Source of the DNA: G965220825 sp965220825
GTDB taxonomy: Bacteria; Pseudomonadota; Alphaproteobacteria; UBA828
DNA: 64,000 nt
Reading direction: 5' to 3'
NCBI GenBank assembly: GCA_965220825.1
Contig: OZ244839.1
Span: 2,852,001-2,916,000 of the forward strand
Of this stretch, positions 42,923 through 52,238 are shown one piece after another. The notes beneath the pieces are model-generated. The model did not search any database, was not told the DNA's origin, and saw only the letters and a program-made list of their open reading frames with translations. Position numbers and translations under genes: made by a program. Position 1 is the first letter of the stretch. Each line of letters opens with the position of its first letter.

Positions 42923-43700
42923 CGGCGCGCTCCCAGCCCTTCCCCATTTGCTCGCGCAACACCTTGGGCGGCACCTGGGCGCTTTCGCCGCGCGCGAGAG
43001 CGCCGATCTGGAAGGGACCGTAGGCCGTGCGGATCAGTCGGGCGACCCGCAGCCCGAGCGAATCCAGCACGATGCGCACCTCGCGATTCCGTCCCTCGGT
43101 GAGCGAGACGGTCAGCCACGCGTTACGCCCCGTCACCCGATCGAGCCGTGCGTCGATGGGTCCGTAGCGCACGCCTCCCACGGCGACGCCGTCGGCGAGC
43201 CGCGCGAGCGCTTCTTCCCGCACCGTGCCGTGGACCCGCACCCGGTAGCGCCGCCGCCAGCCGCAGGAAGGGTGCTCCAGAGCACGGGCGAGGCCGCCGT
43301 CATTGGTGAGCAGCAGCAGGCCCTCCGAGTTCAAGTCGAGCCGCCCCACCGAGACCACGCGGCCGAGACGCTCCGACACCGCTTCGAAGACGGTCCGCCG
43401 GCCTTGCGGATCCCCGTGGCTCACGATGAGGCCCGGCGGCTTGTGGTAGCGCCAGAGCCGGGCGGGGGCCGCGCCCGGCAGCGGTACGCCGTCCACCGCG
43501 ACGGCGCTGCGCTCGTTCACCCGTGTCGCCGGATCGCGGAGCGTTCGGCCCCCGAGGGTGACCCGGCCCGCGGCGATCATGCGCTCCGCTTCGCGCCTCG
43601 AGCAGAGGCCGGCGCGGGCAATGCGCTTGGCGATGCGCTCGCCCGCGGCCGGCGCATCGTCGGCGCCCGGGCGATCGGCGATGCTGCCGGTCTCGCGCAC
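42903..43700 (-). CDS. rRNA large-subunit pseudouridine synthase, RluB/RsuA family
   Basis: Protein of 265 residues. An N-terminal S4 RNA-binding domain (RIAKRIARAGLCSRREAERM) is followed by the RsuA-type catalytic domain. The catalytic aspartate is in SVGRLDLNSEGLLLLTNDG, with LTEGRNREVRI and the conserved C-terminal LGLRVARLIRTAYG. GTG at 43700 is chosen for the GGGGGA upstream. RluB (23S U2605) is most likely from gene context, but RluE/RluF or RsuA cannot be excluded. Confidence 0.87.
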   Translation of the reverse strand: MRETGSIADRPGADDAPAAGERIAKRIARAGLCSRREAERMIAAGRVTLGGRTLRDPATRVNERSAVAVDGVPLPGAAPARLWRYHKPPGLIVSHGDPQGRRTVFEAVSERLGRVVSVGRLDLNSEGLLLLTNDGGLARALEHPSCGWRRRYRVRVHGTVREEALARLADGVAVGGVRYGPIDARLDRVTGRNAWLTVSLTEGRNREVRIVLDSLGLRVARLIRTAYGPFQIGALARGESAQVPPKVLREQMGKGWERAGADRRR

Positions 43701-43726
43701 CGATCCCCCGCGAGCGCGTCCCGGGG

Positions 43727-44233
43727 TCAGGTGAGGTCCCGGAGCTGGCGGTCGGTCAGGTTGCCCGGCACGACCACCAGCGGGATGTTGAGCTGGCCCG
43801 CGAGCTGGCCGGCGAGCCAGGAGATCAAGGAACCCCGCCCCTGGTCGGGCGGTGCGGCGCCCACCACAAGCAGGTCGAAGGAGCCATCCTCCGCGATATG
43901 GCTCAGAATTTCCTCGCCGATCGCGCCTTCGCGCACCGCGAGCGCGGGCTGGGTGCCGGTGATGCGTGCGACGCCTTCGGCCATGCGGGCGAGCAGCGCA
44001 TCCGCCTCCTCCCGTTTCTCCTCGCGCATCAATTCGCCGACCGCCGCCCAGTGCTGGAACTCGGGCGGCTGGACCACGTGGAGCAGCGCCACCAGCCCAC
44101 CGGAATTGTGCGCGCGCAATGCGGCGAACCGCGCCGCGGTTTCCGAATGGCCGTCGTCGGCGACGCAGACCAGAAACGTAATCCGGCCCGCGACATGCGA
44201 CGGGTCCGGATCGGGGCGCGCCATGTCGGCCAT
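43727..44233 (-). CDS. Universal stress protein, UspA family
   Basis: Cytoplasmic UspA-fold protein of 168 residues, of the type linked to stress survival. Motifs are FLVCVADDGHSETAARFAAL at the N-terminus, ARITGTQPALAVREGAIGEE in the middle and LLVVGAAPPDQGRGSLISW near the end, then LNIPLVVVPG. The ATP-binding Gly pattern (G-x2-G-x9-G-S/T) is only partly present. ATG at 44233 has GGGAG upstream; ATG at 44224 is possible. It follows the TIGR02186 gene by 17 bp in one leftward unit. Confidence 0.82.
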   Translation of the reverse strand: MADMARPDPDPSHVAGRITFLVCVADDGHSETAARFAALRAHNSGGLVALLHVVQPPEFQHWAAVGELMREEKREEADALLARMAEGVARITGTQPALAVREGAIGEEILSHIAEDGSFDLLVVGAAPPDQGRGSLISWLAGQLAGQLNIPLVVVPGNLTDRQLRDLT

Positions 44234-44250
44234 GACAGGGTCTCCCAAGC

Positions 44251-45018
44251 CTACCCCTTGCGGAAGGCGAAGCTCCCGATCCATCCTGCCACCAGCGCGA
44301 GCGCGATAGCAACGATGCCATAGAGTGCCGCGTCCGTCCGGGCAAAGGCGGAAATGTCGGCGGAGAAGCCGCTTTTTTCCACCCTGAGCTGGGTATCGCG
44401 CGCGCTCAGAACCTCGCCGTCGCGCAGCAGGAAGGCCTCCACCCTGTAGTCGCCGATAGGCACGTTCGCCGGGAAAGCGAGCGTGGTGTGAAAGAGCGAG
44501 TCGTCGATGAACGTCACCGGGCCGACCTCGGGCCCGTAGAGCCTCTGGCGCTGACGGTCGCGGATGACGGCCGCACGGAAGGCGTCGACCTCGTCCTCCG
44601 TCCGGATCCAGATCGCCTCGAGCAGGAGCTGTTCCGTACCGATCTGCGCGCGGTCCAGAATGTCCATCGGTGCGGCGTCAGCGAGCCGTGTCGAGGCGGC
44701 GGCCGCGTAATATCCCGGCACATCGCGGAAGGCGACCGAATCCCGGTTGATCCAGAGCCCCGCCGAGCGCCGCTTGCGCCGCACCACCACCGGAGACTCC
44801 GGGCCGCGCACCGTCACGGCGATGTCGCCCTCCACGTCCGTCGATCCGAACAGCAGGATCGAGGTGCCGGTGAAGCTCGAGTCGATCTCGATAAGCGCCG
44901 TCGACAGGGCGATGTGCATGGGTTCGTCGTCGGCCCGGGGCGCGGCGGCCGCGCCCTCGGCCAGAGCAAGGCCGGCGACGAGCGCGAATGTCGCGGCAAT
45001 GGGTGCGGCGCGTTTCAT
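44251..45018 (-). CDS. TIGR02186-family alphaproteobacterial membrane protein
   Basis: Protein of 255 residues with an N-terminal signal or anchor segment (to about residue 27), a periplasmic strand-rich region and one C-terminal helix (ALYGIVAIALALVAGWIGSF). Characteristic stretches are VEGDIAVTVRGPESPVVVRR and IWINRDSV-like LWINRDSVAFRDVPGYY. The family is restricted to alphaproteobacteria, typically sits beside TauE/SafE genes and has no known activity. Here it overlaps the TauE gene by four bases, suggesting a two-component membrane system. Confidence 0.85.
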   Translation of the reverse strand: MKRAAPIAATFALVAGLALAEGAAAAPRADDEPMHIALSTALIEIDSSFTGTSILLFGSTDVEGDIAVTVRGPESPVVVRRKRRSAGLWINRDSVAFRDVPGYYAAAASTRLADAAPMDILDRAQIGTEQLLLEAIWIRTEDEVDAFRAAVIRDRQRQRLYGPEVGPVTFIDDSLFHTTLAFPANVPIGDYRVEAFLLRDGEVLSARDTQLRVEKSGFSADISAFARTDAALYGIVAIALALVAGWIGSFAFRKG

Positions 45019-45932
45019 GGCCCGCCTCCGAGAGGCGCCACGACGAAGAGGTCGTCCGGCGTCGTCACCAGCGAATAGACGAGCCGCGCGCCGACGGCGA
45101 GCACCAGCATGGCGAGCAGACCGCGCAGATGCTCCGCCCGGATGCGCCCGCCGAGGCGGGTACCGTACTGCGCCCCGACCACCGCGCCCGCCGCCAGCAT
45201 GAGGCCCAGAATCACGTCCACATTGTTGTTGTTGAGCGCATGGGCAAAGCAGGAAACCGTGCTGATCACGATAATCCCGAAGAGCGACGTGCCGACCACC
45301 ACCGCGGTCGGCATGCCGAGCAGATAGATCATGGCCGGCACCATGAAGAATCCGCCGCCGATGCCCATGATGGAGGCGACGATCCCCATCAGGAAGCCGA
45401 TGACGAGCGGCGGGATCGCGCTCACATACAGCCGGGAGCGGCGGAAGCGCAGCTTCAGCGGCAGACCGTGGATCCAGGTGTGGTAGTGGGCCTTGCGGCG
45501 TCCCGTCCGGGGGCCGCGTATCATGGTCTTGGCGCTCTCCGCACCCATGAGGCAGCCCACGACCGCAAGGAACAGGGTGTAGGACAGCGTGACCACCAGA
45601 TCGATTTGGCCCGCCTCGTCCAATAGACGAAAGGTGAAGGCGCCGAGCCAGGCGCCACCGATGCCGCCGCAGGAGACCAGCGCCCCCATGCGGAAATCCA
45701 CATTGCCGCGGCGCCAATGTGCCATGGTGCCGGAGACCGACGACGCGATGATGAGATTGGTGCCCGTGCCCACGGCGACGGTCGGCGCGATGCCCATGAA
45801 GATCAGGAGCGGCGTCATGAGGAACCCGCCGCCAACACCGAACATGCCCGAAAGCAGCCCCACGCCGCCGCCCAGCACCAGCAGCACGAGCGCATTGACG
45901 GAGATCTCGGCGATTGGAAGGTAGATCTCCAT
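45015..45932 (-). CDS. TauE/SafE-family sulfite or organosulfonate exporter-like permease
   Basis: Membrane protein of 305 residues with about eight helices and the duplicated TSUP motif. The first copy is GLLSGMFGVGGGFLMTPLLI and the second is GIVASIMGIGGGFFMVPAMI, both with the conserved G-x-G-G-G-F. Family members move sulfite, thiosulfate or sulfoacetate; the substrate here is not known. Translation is coupled to the TIGR02186 gene. Confidence 0.87.
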   Translation of the reverse strand: MEIYLPIAEISVNALVLLVLGGGVGLLSGMFGVGGGFLMTPLLIFMGIAPTVAVGTGTNLIIASSVSGTMAHWRRGNVDFRMGALVSCGGIGGAWLGAFTFRLLDEAGQIDLVVTLSYTLFLAVVGCLMGAESAKTMIRGPRTGRRKAHYHTWIHGLPLKLRFRRSRLYVSAIPPLVIGFLMGIVASIMGIGGGFFMVPAMIYLLGMPTAVVVGTSLFGIIVISTVSCFAHALNNNNVDVILGLMLAAGAVVGAQYGTRLGGRIRAEHLRGLLAMLVLAVGARLVYSLVTTPDDLFVVAPLGGGP

Positions 45933-46028
45933 CGATTCCGTCAGAGGATCAAACGCCGACCGGCGTCCGCATCGCTTGCCCGCCCCGACCGCGGAACCCC
46001 GAGGCTCCCAACTCGCAAGTCATTATAG

Positions 46029-46080
46029 TCTGGCGGCGGCAACAGAAAAGACACGTGCGGGCCGGGCGATCCGCGTACCT
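46029..46080. repeat. Diverged copy of the dispersed GC-rich repeat
   Basis: TGGCGGCGGCAACAGAAAAG, then GTGCGGGCCGGGCGATCCGC and GTACC, parallels the units at 6434-6545 (GGCAAAGAAACATGCGGGTC, GACCCGCGTACC). It occupies the 172-bp gap between trpS and the TauE gene. No gene is seen there. Confidence 0.45.
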
Positions 46081-46104
46081 TCCGACCGGTGCGCACCGTG
46101 GCGG

Positions 46105-47106
46105 TTACGCGCCGCGGAGGAAGCCGGTGAGAGTCTGGGCGTCGGCGAGGGTCTTTTCGGCGACGGGCCGGGCGCGGGCGGCGCCGTCGGCGAGCACGCC
46201 GTCGATATAGGCCGGATCGTCCATCAGCTCACGCAGGCGCCGGCCGATGGGGCCGAGGGTCTCCACGGCGAGTTCGGCAAGTTCGGTCTTGAACGCCGCA
46301 AATCCCGCGTCCGCGTGGTCCGCGGCGACCTTCTCCAGCGATTCGCCGGCGAGGCCCGCATAGATGCCGAGCAGATTGGAGGCCTCGGGCCGGTTCTCCG
46401 GGTCGTAGGCGAGGCCGGGCTCGGAATCCGTCTTCGCGCGGCGGATCTTGCGGGCGATGGTATCGGCGTCGTCCGCGAGGTTGATCCGGGAATTGTCCGA
46501 TTCGTCCGACTTGCTCATCTTGCGGCGCCCGTCCCGGAGGCTCATCACCCGCGCCGCCGCGCCCAGGATCAGGGGCTCCGGCAGGGTGAAGAATTCCGTC
46601 TCGTGCAGACGGTTGAAGGCGCCCGCGATATCGCGGGAAAGCTCCAGATGCTGCTTCTGGTCCTCGCCCACGGGCACGTGGGTCGCGTGATAAACCAGAA
46701 TGTCCGCCGCCATCAGCACCGGGTAGGCGTAGAGGCCGAGCGGCGCGTTCTCGCGGCTCTTGCCGGTCTTTTCCTTGAATTGAGTCATGCGGTTGAGCCA
46801 GCCGAGCGGCGTGAGGCATGCGAGCAGCCAGGAAAGCTCCGCATGGGCGGAAACGCGGCTCTGGTTGAAGATGACGCAGCGCTCGGGGTCGAGCCCCGAC
46901 GCCAGCAGCCCGGCGGCCACTTCGCGCGTATTCCGGCGAAGCGCGGCCGGATCCTGGGGCAAGGTGATGGCGTGGAGATCCACGATGCAATAGAGGCACT
47001 CATACTGCTCCTGGATCGCGACCCAGTTTTTTATGGCGCCGAGATAGTTTCCGAGATGAAGGTTTCCGGTCGGCTGAACGCCGGAAAAGACTCGTTTTCG
47101 CGCCAT
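46105..47106 (-). CDS. trpS: Tryptophanyl-tRNA synthetase
   Basis: Class Ic synthetase of 333 residues. The HIGH-like motif is PTGNLHLGNYLG at residues 12-23 and the KMSKS motif is GRRKMSKSDES near 200. DLHAIT and HVPVGEDQKQHLELSRDIA are typical of bacterial TrpRS. ATG at 47106 gives the conserved N-terminus MARKRVFSGVQPTG. It lies 50 bp after murJ, and a possible promoter spans 47130-47159. Confidence 0.96.
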   Translation of the reverse strand: MARKRVFSGVQPTGNLHLGNYLGAIKNWVAIQEQYECLYCIVDLHAITLPQDPAALRRNTREVAAGLLASGLDPERCVIFNQSRVSAHAELSWLLACLTPLGWLNRMTQFKEKTGKSRENAPLGLYAYPVLMAADILVYHATHVPVGEDQKQHLELSRDIAGAFNRLHETEFFTLPEPLILGAAARVMSLRDGRRKMSKSDESDNSRINLADDADTIARKIRRAKTDSEPGLAYDPENRPEASNLLGIYAGLAGESLEKVAADHADAGFAAFKTELAELAVETLGPIGRRLRELMDDPAYIDGVLADGAARARPVAEKTLADAQTLTGFLRGA

Positions 47107-47129
47107 GGGGCCTCCGCCGCGCCGCGGCG

Positions 47130-47159
47130 GTTTATCGCGTCCCGGCCCGGTGCGGTCAA
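47130..47159 (-). promoter_or_regulatory. Putative trpS promoter
   Basis: On the minus strand TTGACC (47154-47159) and ATAAAC (47130-47135) are 18 nt apart, just upstream of trpS and overlapping the murJ stop. It could give trpS expression independent of glnD-murJ. Confidence 0.3.
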
Positions 47160-48796
47160 CCGCGCCGCCGGAAGAAGGAACGGAGGGGCAGCAGGCCGGC
47201 GGCAGCGGCGAGCGCGCCGTAGCTCGCGAGCCCCGCACCCACGAGGGCAGCGAGCGCGGCGACGCGCTCGCCCGTACCGCCGTCGAAGAGGGGGGCGACT
47301 TCCCGCTCCAGGCTCCACAGCACGGCCGCCATCCCGGCGCAGGCGAGGATGCTGAGCGGAAGGTTCCGCTTGAGCCGCCTGTCCGGCTTCAGGAAGCCGC
47401 GCCGCGCCAGAACGAGGGCGAGAAGACCGACATTTAGCCAGCCCGCCAATGTGGTGGCGAGGGCGATGCCCACATGGGCGAGCGGCCCCATCAGGGCGAT
47501 GTTGAGCACGACATTGACGACGAGGCAGAGAATGCCGATGCGGACGGGAGTCCCGATGTCTTCGCGAGCGAAGCAGGCCGGCGCCAGCACCTTGATCAGA
47601 ACGAAGGCCGGCAAGCCCGCCGCGTAGGCGATCAGCGCGCCCGCCGTCGCAGCGCTCTCCGCCGCCCCGAACGCGCCGCGCTCGAACAGCACCACGATTA
47701 CCGGTGCGGCGATGAGGACGAGCGCGGTCGCCGCCGGCAGCGCCAGCAGAAGCGCAAGTTCGACCGCGCGGTTCAGGCTGCGGAGCGCCGCCTCCGTCTC
47801 GCCCGCCCGTATCTGGCGGCTCAACAGCGGCAGCAGTGCCGTGCCCAGCGCGACCCCCACGACGCCAAGGGGGAGCTGGTTCACCCTGTCCGCGTAATAG
47901 AGGAACGAAACCGAGCCCGTGGGCAGAAGCGAGGCGATGATCACGTCGATCACCAGGTTTATCTGGGCGACGCCCGCGCCCAATGCCGCGGGTGCGAGAA
48001 GCACGAGAAAGCGCTTGACGCCCGGCGTGAGCTTGGGCCGGCGCAGCCTCAGCGCAACGCCGGCTCTCCGCGCTGCGAAGGCGAGCCAGACAAGCTGCAG
48101 GATACCGCCGACGGTCATGCCCACCGCAAGCGCGTGGCCCGGCGTCTCGGTCCAGCGGGCGAGTCCCAGAAGTGCGGCGATCAGACAGAGATTGAGCAGT
48201 ATGGGCGCCGCGGCGCTCTCGGCGAAGCGATAGACGGAGTTGAGCACGCCGGCGAGAAGGGAAGCGAGCGAGATAAGCAGGATATAGGGGATGGTGAGCC
48301 GGGTGAGTTCGACCGTGAGGTCGAACTTCCCCGGCTCGTCGGCAAAGCCCGGCGCGAGGCCCCACATCAGCCACGGCATGACGACCTGCGCGACGGCCAC
48401 AAGCAGCAGGAGCACCCAGAGCAGGACGGCCAGGACATCCTCGGCGAAGGCCTTGGCGGCCGTCCGTCCGTCGCGTTCCAGGCTTCCGGCGAAGAGCGGC
48501 ACGAAGGCCGTGTTGAAGGCGCCCTCGGCGAACAGCCGGCGGAGGAAGTTGGGCAGCTTGAACGCGACGAAAACCGCGTCGGCCACCGGCCCGGCGCCCA
48601 GCACGGAGGCGATCAGGATGTCCCGCGCGAACCCGGTGACGCGCGAACCCAGCGTGTAGCCGCCGACGGTCGCAGCCCAGCGTGCAAGCCGCGCGGGGCT
48701 CGCATCCCTTGAGCCCGGTTGGGCGGGGCCCGCCGGGGGTAAAGCGCCCCCGTTCGGGGCCTCGCCGGTCTCAGGCCCCGGTGGCGGGCGGCTCAT
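47156..48796 (-). CDS. murJ: Lipid II flippase MurJ
   Basis: MOP-superfamily flippase of 546 residues with fourteen predicted helices, moving lipid II across the inner membrane for peptidoglycan synthesis. Landmarks are GSRVTGFARDILIASVLGAG, FKLPNFLRRLFAEGAFNTAF and YYADRVNQLPLGVVGVALGT, matching MurJ/MviN. About 40 residues precede helix 1, more than usual. The gene begins inside the 3' end of glnD (26-bp overlap), so a later start is possible. Confidence 0.93.
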   Translation of the reverse strand: MSRPPPGPETGEAPNGGALPPAGPAQPGSRDASPARLARWAATVGGYTLGSRVTGFARDILIASVLGAGPVADAVFVAFKLPNFLRRLFAEGAFNTAFVPLFAGSLERDGRTAAKAFAEDVLAVLLWVLLLLVAVAQVVMPWLMWGLAPGFADEPGKFDLTVELTRLTIPYILLISLASLLAGVLNSVYRFAESAAAPILLNLCLIAALLGLARWTETPGHALAVGMTVGGILQLVWLAFAARRAGVALRLRRPKLTPGVKRFLVLLAPAALGAGVAQINLVIDVIIASLLPTGSVSFLYYADRVNQLPLGVVGVALGTALLPLLSRQIRAGETEAALRSLNRAVELALLLALPAATALVLIAAPVIVVLFERGAFGAAESAATAGALIAYAAGLPAFVLIKVLAPACFAREDIGTPVRIGILCLVVNVVLNIALMGPLAHVGIALATTLAGWLNVGLLALVLARRGFLKPDRRLKRNLPLSILACAGMAAVLWSLEREVAPLFDGGTGERVAALAALVGAGLASYGALAAAAGLLPLRSFFRRRG

Positions 48797-51536
48797 GCCC
48801 GAGAACCGCCTCTACGCGGGCCCTCACCAGTGCCATCTGGGCGGGTTGCGAGAGTTTCATCCCGTAGCGGTCCTTCACGTAGAACACATCGACCGCGCGC
48901 GCGCCCATGGTGGAAATATGGGCCGAGCCGATGGAAAGGCCGCAGGTGCCGAAGGCACGGGCGACGTCCCGGAGCAGGCCCGGCCGGTCCCGCGCGCTCA
49001 CTTCGATCACCGTGTGGCTGCGGCTTGCCGCGTCGTCGATCAGGACATGGGGCCGGCCCGCGACGGGGCCGGCGTGCGCGGGTCGGGGCAGGGGTTCGCC
49101 GCCCGGCGGCCGCAAGCCGTCCGCCGGTGCGGCAAGCGCCCGCCCGGTCTCGTCCCGCAGTCTCTCGAGCTTCTCCGGGTCGTCGAACGGCGCGCCCGCG
49201 TCGTTCTGCAGCCAGAAGCTGTCCAGTGCCATGCCGTCCAGGGTGGTGAAGGCCCGGGCATCCACCACGTTTGCGCCCGCCGCCGCCACCGCGCCCGCCA
49301 CGGTTTCGAAGAGGCCCGGACGATCCGGCGCGTGGAGGATCATTTCGGTGACGCCCCGAAACCGGTCGATGCGGGTCTCCACCTGCGCCGCGCCGGCTGC
49401 GCCGCGCCGCGCAAGCTGCGCATGCCGCGCCTGCATCGCCGTATCGGTGGAGAGCCAGTAGGACGTTTCCAGCAGCGCCTCGAAACGGTCGAGTTCCGCC
49501 GCTGGCCAATCGGCCAGCCGCTCGCGGAACGCGCGGCGCGCCTCCGCCGCGCGGTCCTCCCGCCGTTCGGCGCCGCGTCCGCCCGCCAGCATCTCCTCCG
49601 TGCGCCGGTAGAGAGTGCGCAGAAGCGAGCCCTTCCAGGCATTCCAGCGGCCCGGACCCACGGCGGCGATGTCGGCGGCGGTCAGTACCAGGAGGAGCCG
49701 CAGACGTTCGAGCGAGTGCACCTCGGAGGCGAAATCCTCCACCGTGCGCGGGTCGTTGACGTCCCGCTTGAAGGCGGTGTGGCTGAAGAGCAGGTGACGG
49801 CGGACCAGCCAGACGACCGTCTCCACCTCGTCGGGCGTGTAGCCCAGCCGCCGCGCGGTACGGTGCGCGATCTCCCCGCCGATCTCCGAATGGTCGCCAC
49901 CCTGTCCCTTGCCCACATCGTGCAGGAAGAGCGCGAGATAGAGCGCATCCCGCGCCTGCACCTCGTGAATCAGGGTGCTGGCGAGCGGAAGTTCGTCGGC
50001 GCGGGCGCCGCTCTCGATGGCAGCGAGCGCGCCCACCGCGCGGATGCTGTGCTCGTCCACCGTGTAGGCGTGATACATGTCGTGCTGGGTCTGGGCCACG
50101 ATGTGCCCGAAGTCCGGCAGGAAGCGTCCCAGTACGCCGGCCTCGTTCATCATGCGGAGGGTCCTGTCCGGTGCCCTGCGGTCGGTGAGGATCGCGCGGA
50201 ACGTCCGGTTGGCTTCCGGGTCTTCGCGCAAGGCAGCGCCCACGAGGCCGAGGCTGCGGTGGATCAGGCGAAGTGTCGCGGGGTGGATATCCCGTCCTTC
50301 GGTCTGTGCGCGGCGGAAGACGGCCACGAGGCGCGCCGGGCGCTCTGCGAAGGCGTTGTCGCCGATGACGGCGATCCGCCCGCCGGAAAGCGTCAGCCCG
50401 TCCCGCGCCGGTCCGCCGGCGCCCGCCTCCCGGGCGGGTGCCGGGTCGAGCCGCTCCGCCTCCAGCGCGGCGCAGAAAACGCGGGTGAGCTCGCCCACGG
50501 TCTTTGCCACCAGGAAGTAGCGTTTCATGAAGCGCTCGACCGCGAGGTTGCCGCGGCGTTCCCCGAAGCCCATCCGGGCGGCGACGGCGGGTTGCATGTC
50601 GAATGTGAGGCGGTCCTCGGCGCGGCCCGCGGCGATATGGAGGTGGGCCCGCACTCGCCAGAGAAAGTCCTCCGCATGGGCGAAGCGGGCATGCTCCCGC
50701 CGCTCGAGCAGGCCGCGCTCCACCAGGTCGCCGAAGCGTTCCACACGATGGAGGTATTTCGCGATCCAAAAGAGGGTGTGGAGGTCTCGCAGGCCGCCCT
50801 TGCCGTCCTTTACGTGCGGTTCCAGCAGGTAGCGCGATTCCCCGGTGCGGGCGTGGCGTTCGTCCCGCTCGCGCAGCTTGGCGGCGACGAATTCCCGCTC
50901 GGTGCCGGGTACGAGATCGGTGAGGAAGTGTCGGCGGAACTCCCCATAGAGCGCTTCATCGCCGGCGACATGACGCGATTCGAGCACCGCGGTGCGAATC
51001 GTCATATCGGTCTGCGCGCGCCGCAGACAGTCGGAGACGGAGCGCACGGCATGCCCGACGCTTAGTCCCAGATCCCACAGGGTGTAGAGCAGATATTCGA
51101 CGATCTGTTCGCAACGCGCCGTCGGCTTGTAGGGATGGAGGAAGAGCGCATCCACGTCCGAACCCGGTGCGAGGTCGCAGCGGCCGTAGCCGCCCACCGC
51201 CACCAGGGCGAGCCGGTCCGCGCTCGTGGGGTTCGGGAGGGGATAGAGGACGGTCTCCGCCCGGTGGAACAGCGCACGGAGCAGCCGGTCCATGAGGCTC
51301 GTCTGGGCGGAGACGATCTCCGCGCCCGCCGCGCCGCTCTCGAGGCGGCGGCGGATCTCCGCGCGGCCTTCCTCCAGTGCAGAACGCAGCCGGGGCAGCG
51401 CCGCCCGCCGGTCGCCCCGTCCGAGGCCGGTCAGCGCCTGTGAGAACGCATGTTCCGCCCGCACTTGCGCGGGTTCGACGGCGGCGGCGGGGATCGGCTC
51501 CCGCTCGGGCGTCTGCGGCATGGCAACCGCCGGCAT
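48771..51536 (-). CDS. glnD: Bifunctional uridylyltransferase/uridylyl-removing enzyme
   Basis: Nitrogen sensor of 921 residues that uridylylates PII proteins when glutamine is low and removes UMP when it is high. The nucleotidyltransferase site is VAVGGYGRCDLAPGSDVDAL. LEPHVKDGKGGLRDLHTLFW follows, the HD hydrolase motif is LFLHDVGKGQGGDHSEIG, and two C-terminal ACT domains include HAPDRPGLFETVAGAVAAAG and VSARDRPGLLRDVARAFGTC. ATG at 51536 has GAGG upstream; ATG at 51521 is the alternative. glnD-murJ-trpS order is conserved in alphaproteobacteria. Confidence 0.95.
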   Translation of the reverse strand: MPAVAMPQTPEREPIPAAAVEPAQVRAEHAFSQALTGLGRGDRRAALPRLRSALEEGRAEIRRRLESGAAGAEIVSAQTSLMDRLLRALFHRAETVLYPLPNPTSADRLALVAVGGYGRCDLAPGSDVDALFLHPYKPTARCEQIVEYLLYTLWDLGLSVGHAVRSVSDCLRRAQTDMTIRTAVLESRHVAGDEALYGEFRRHFLTDLVPGTEREFVAAKLRERDERHARTGESRYLLEPHVKDGKGGLRDLHTLFWIAKYLHRVERFGDLVERGLLERREHARFAHAEDFLWRVRAHLHIAAGRAEDRLTFDMQPAVAARMGFGERRGNLAVERFMKRYFLVAKTVGELTRVFCAALEAERLDPAPAREAGAGGPARDGLTLSGGRIAVIGDNAFAERPARLVAVFRRAQTEGRDIHPATLRLIHRSLGLVGAALREDPEANRTFRAILTDRRAPDRTLRMMNEAGVLGRFLPDFGHIVAQTQHDMYHAYTVDEHSIRAVGALAAIESGARADELPLASTLIHEVQARDALYLALFLHDVGKGQGGDHSEIGGEIAHRTARRLGYTPDEVETVVWLVRRHLLFSHTAFKRDVNDPRTVEDFASEVHSLERLRLLLVLTAADIAAVGPGRWNAWKGSLLRTLYRRTEEMLAGGRGAERREDRAAEARRAFRERLADWPAAELDRFEALLETSYWLSTDTAMQARHAQLARRGAAGAAQVETRIDRFRGVTEMILHAPDRPGLFETVAGAVAAAGANVVDARAFTTLDGMALDSFWLQNDAGAPFDDPEKLERLRDETGRALAAPADGLRPPGGEPLPRPAHAGPVAGRPHVLIDDAASRSHTVIEVSARDRPGLLRDVARAFGTCGLSIGSAHISTMGARAVDVFYVKDRYGMKLSQPAQMALVRARVEAVLGHEPPATGA

Positions 51537-51658
51537 GGCGTTCCGCCTCGCTTCGGTCGGGTTCCGAGGTCTATCCCCGCAACCCGCCACAAGGCGGTTG
51601 GCGGGATGCGTGCGATGCGGTTATTCTCCGCGCAACCGTCGGCAAGCCGCCCGGAACC

Positions 51659-52219
51659 ATGACCGAATATCTCGCCGCCGTCAGATCGGGCCGTTTCCGC
51701 TTCGAAGGTCCGGTCATCGGTTTCGCCTTTCTTTTCGTCCTGGGCCTCTCGCAGGCGAGCGCGCAGGGCGCGCCGGAATTCCTGGCCGAGCACAAGGCCT
51801 GGAAAGCCTACAGCCACGTCCAGAACGGTGAGAAGGTCTGTTACATATATTCCGAACCCATCGCAAAGAAAGGCAATTACACGCGGCGCGGCAACCCCTA
51901 TGTGATGGTGACCCGGATGGTCCGCCGCCAGGACGACGGTACCATCGAGGAGGTCAGCGTCACCTCGGGCTATCCCTACAAGAACGGGACGAACGTCAGG
52001 GTGCGGATCGACGGCAAGGACTACCCCTTCGGGCTTATTCACGACGAGCATGCCTGGGCCGACGACGAGGCCGACGACAAGACCCTCGTCCGGGCCATGC
52101 GGAAGGGCGCGAAGATGACCGTTCGCGGGACCTCGCGAAAGGACACCTACTCCCTCGACACCTATTCCCTGCTCGGCTTCACCAAGGCCCGCCAAGCCAT
52201 CGGCAAAGCCTGTCCGTAG
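51659..52219 (+). CDS. Invasion-associated locus B (IalB) family protein
   Basis: Periplasmic protein of 186 residues. An N-terminal hydrophobic segment (VIGFAFLFVLGLSQASA, ending near residue 36) is a signal peptide. The mature part has WKAYSHVQNGEKVCYIYSEP and NPYVMVTRMVRR, typical of the IalB fold, and a second cysteine near the C-terminus (GKACP) that could pair with the one in KVCYI. Named from Bartonella, the family is widespread in free-living alphaproteobacteria and its role is not settled. It precedes rlmN by 19 bp. Confidence 0.85.
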   Translation: MTEYLAAVRSGRFRFEGPVIGFAFLFVLGLSQASAQGAPEFLAEHKAWKAYSHVQNGEKVCYIYSEPIAKKGNYTRRGNPYVMVTRMVRRQDDGTIEEVSVTSGYPYKNGTNVRVRIDGKDYPFGLIHDEHAWADDEADDKTLVRAMRKGAKMTVRGTSRKDTYSLDTYSLLGFTKARQAIGKACP

Positions 52220-52238
52220 CGGCGAAGGCGTTTCCGTT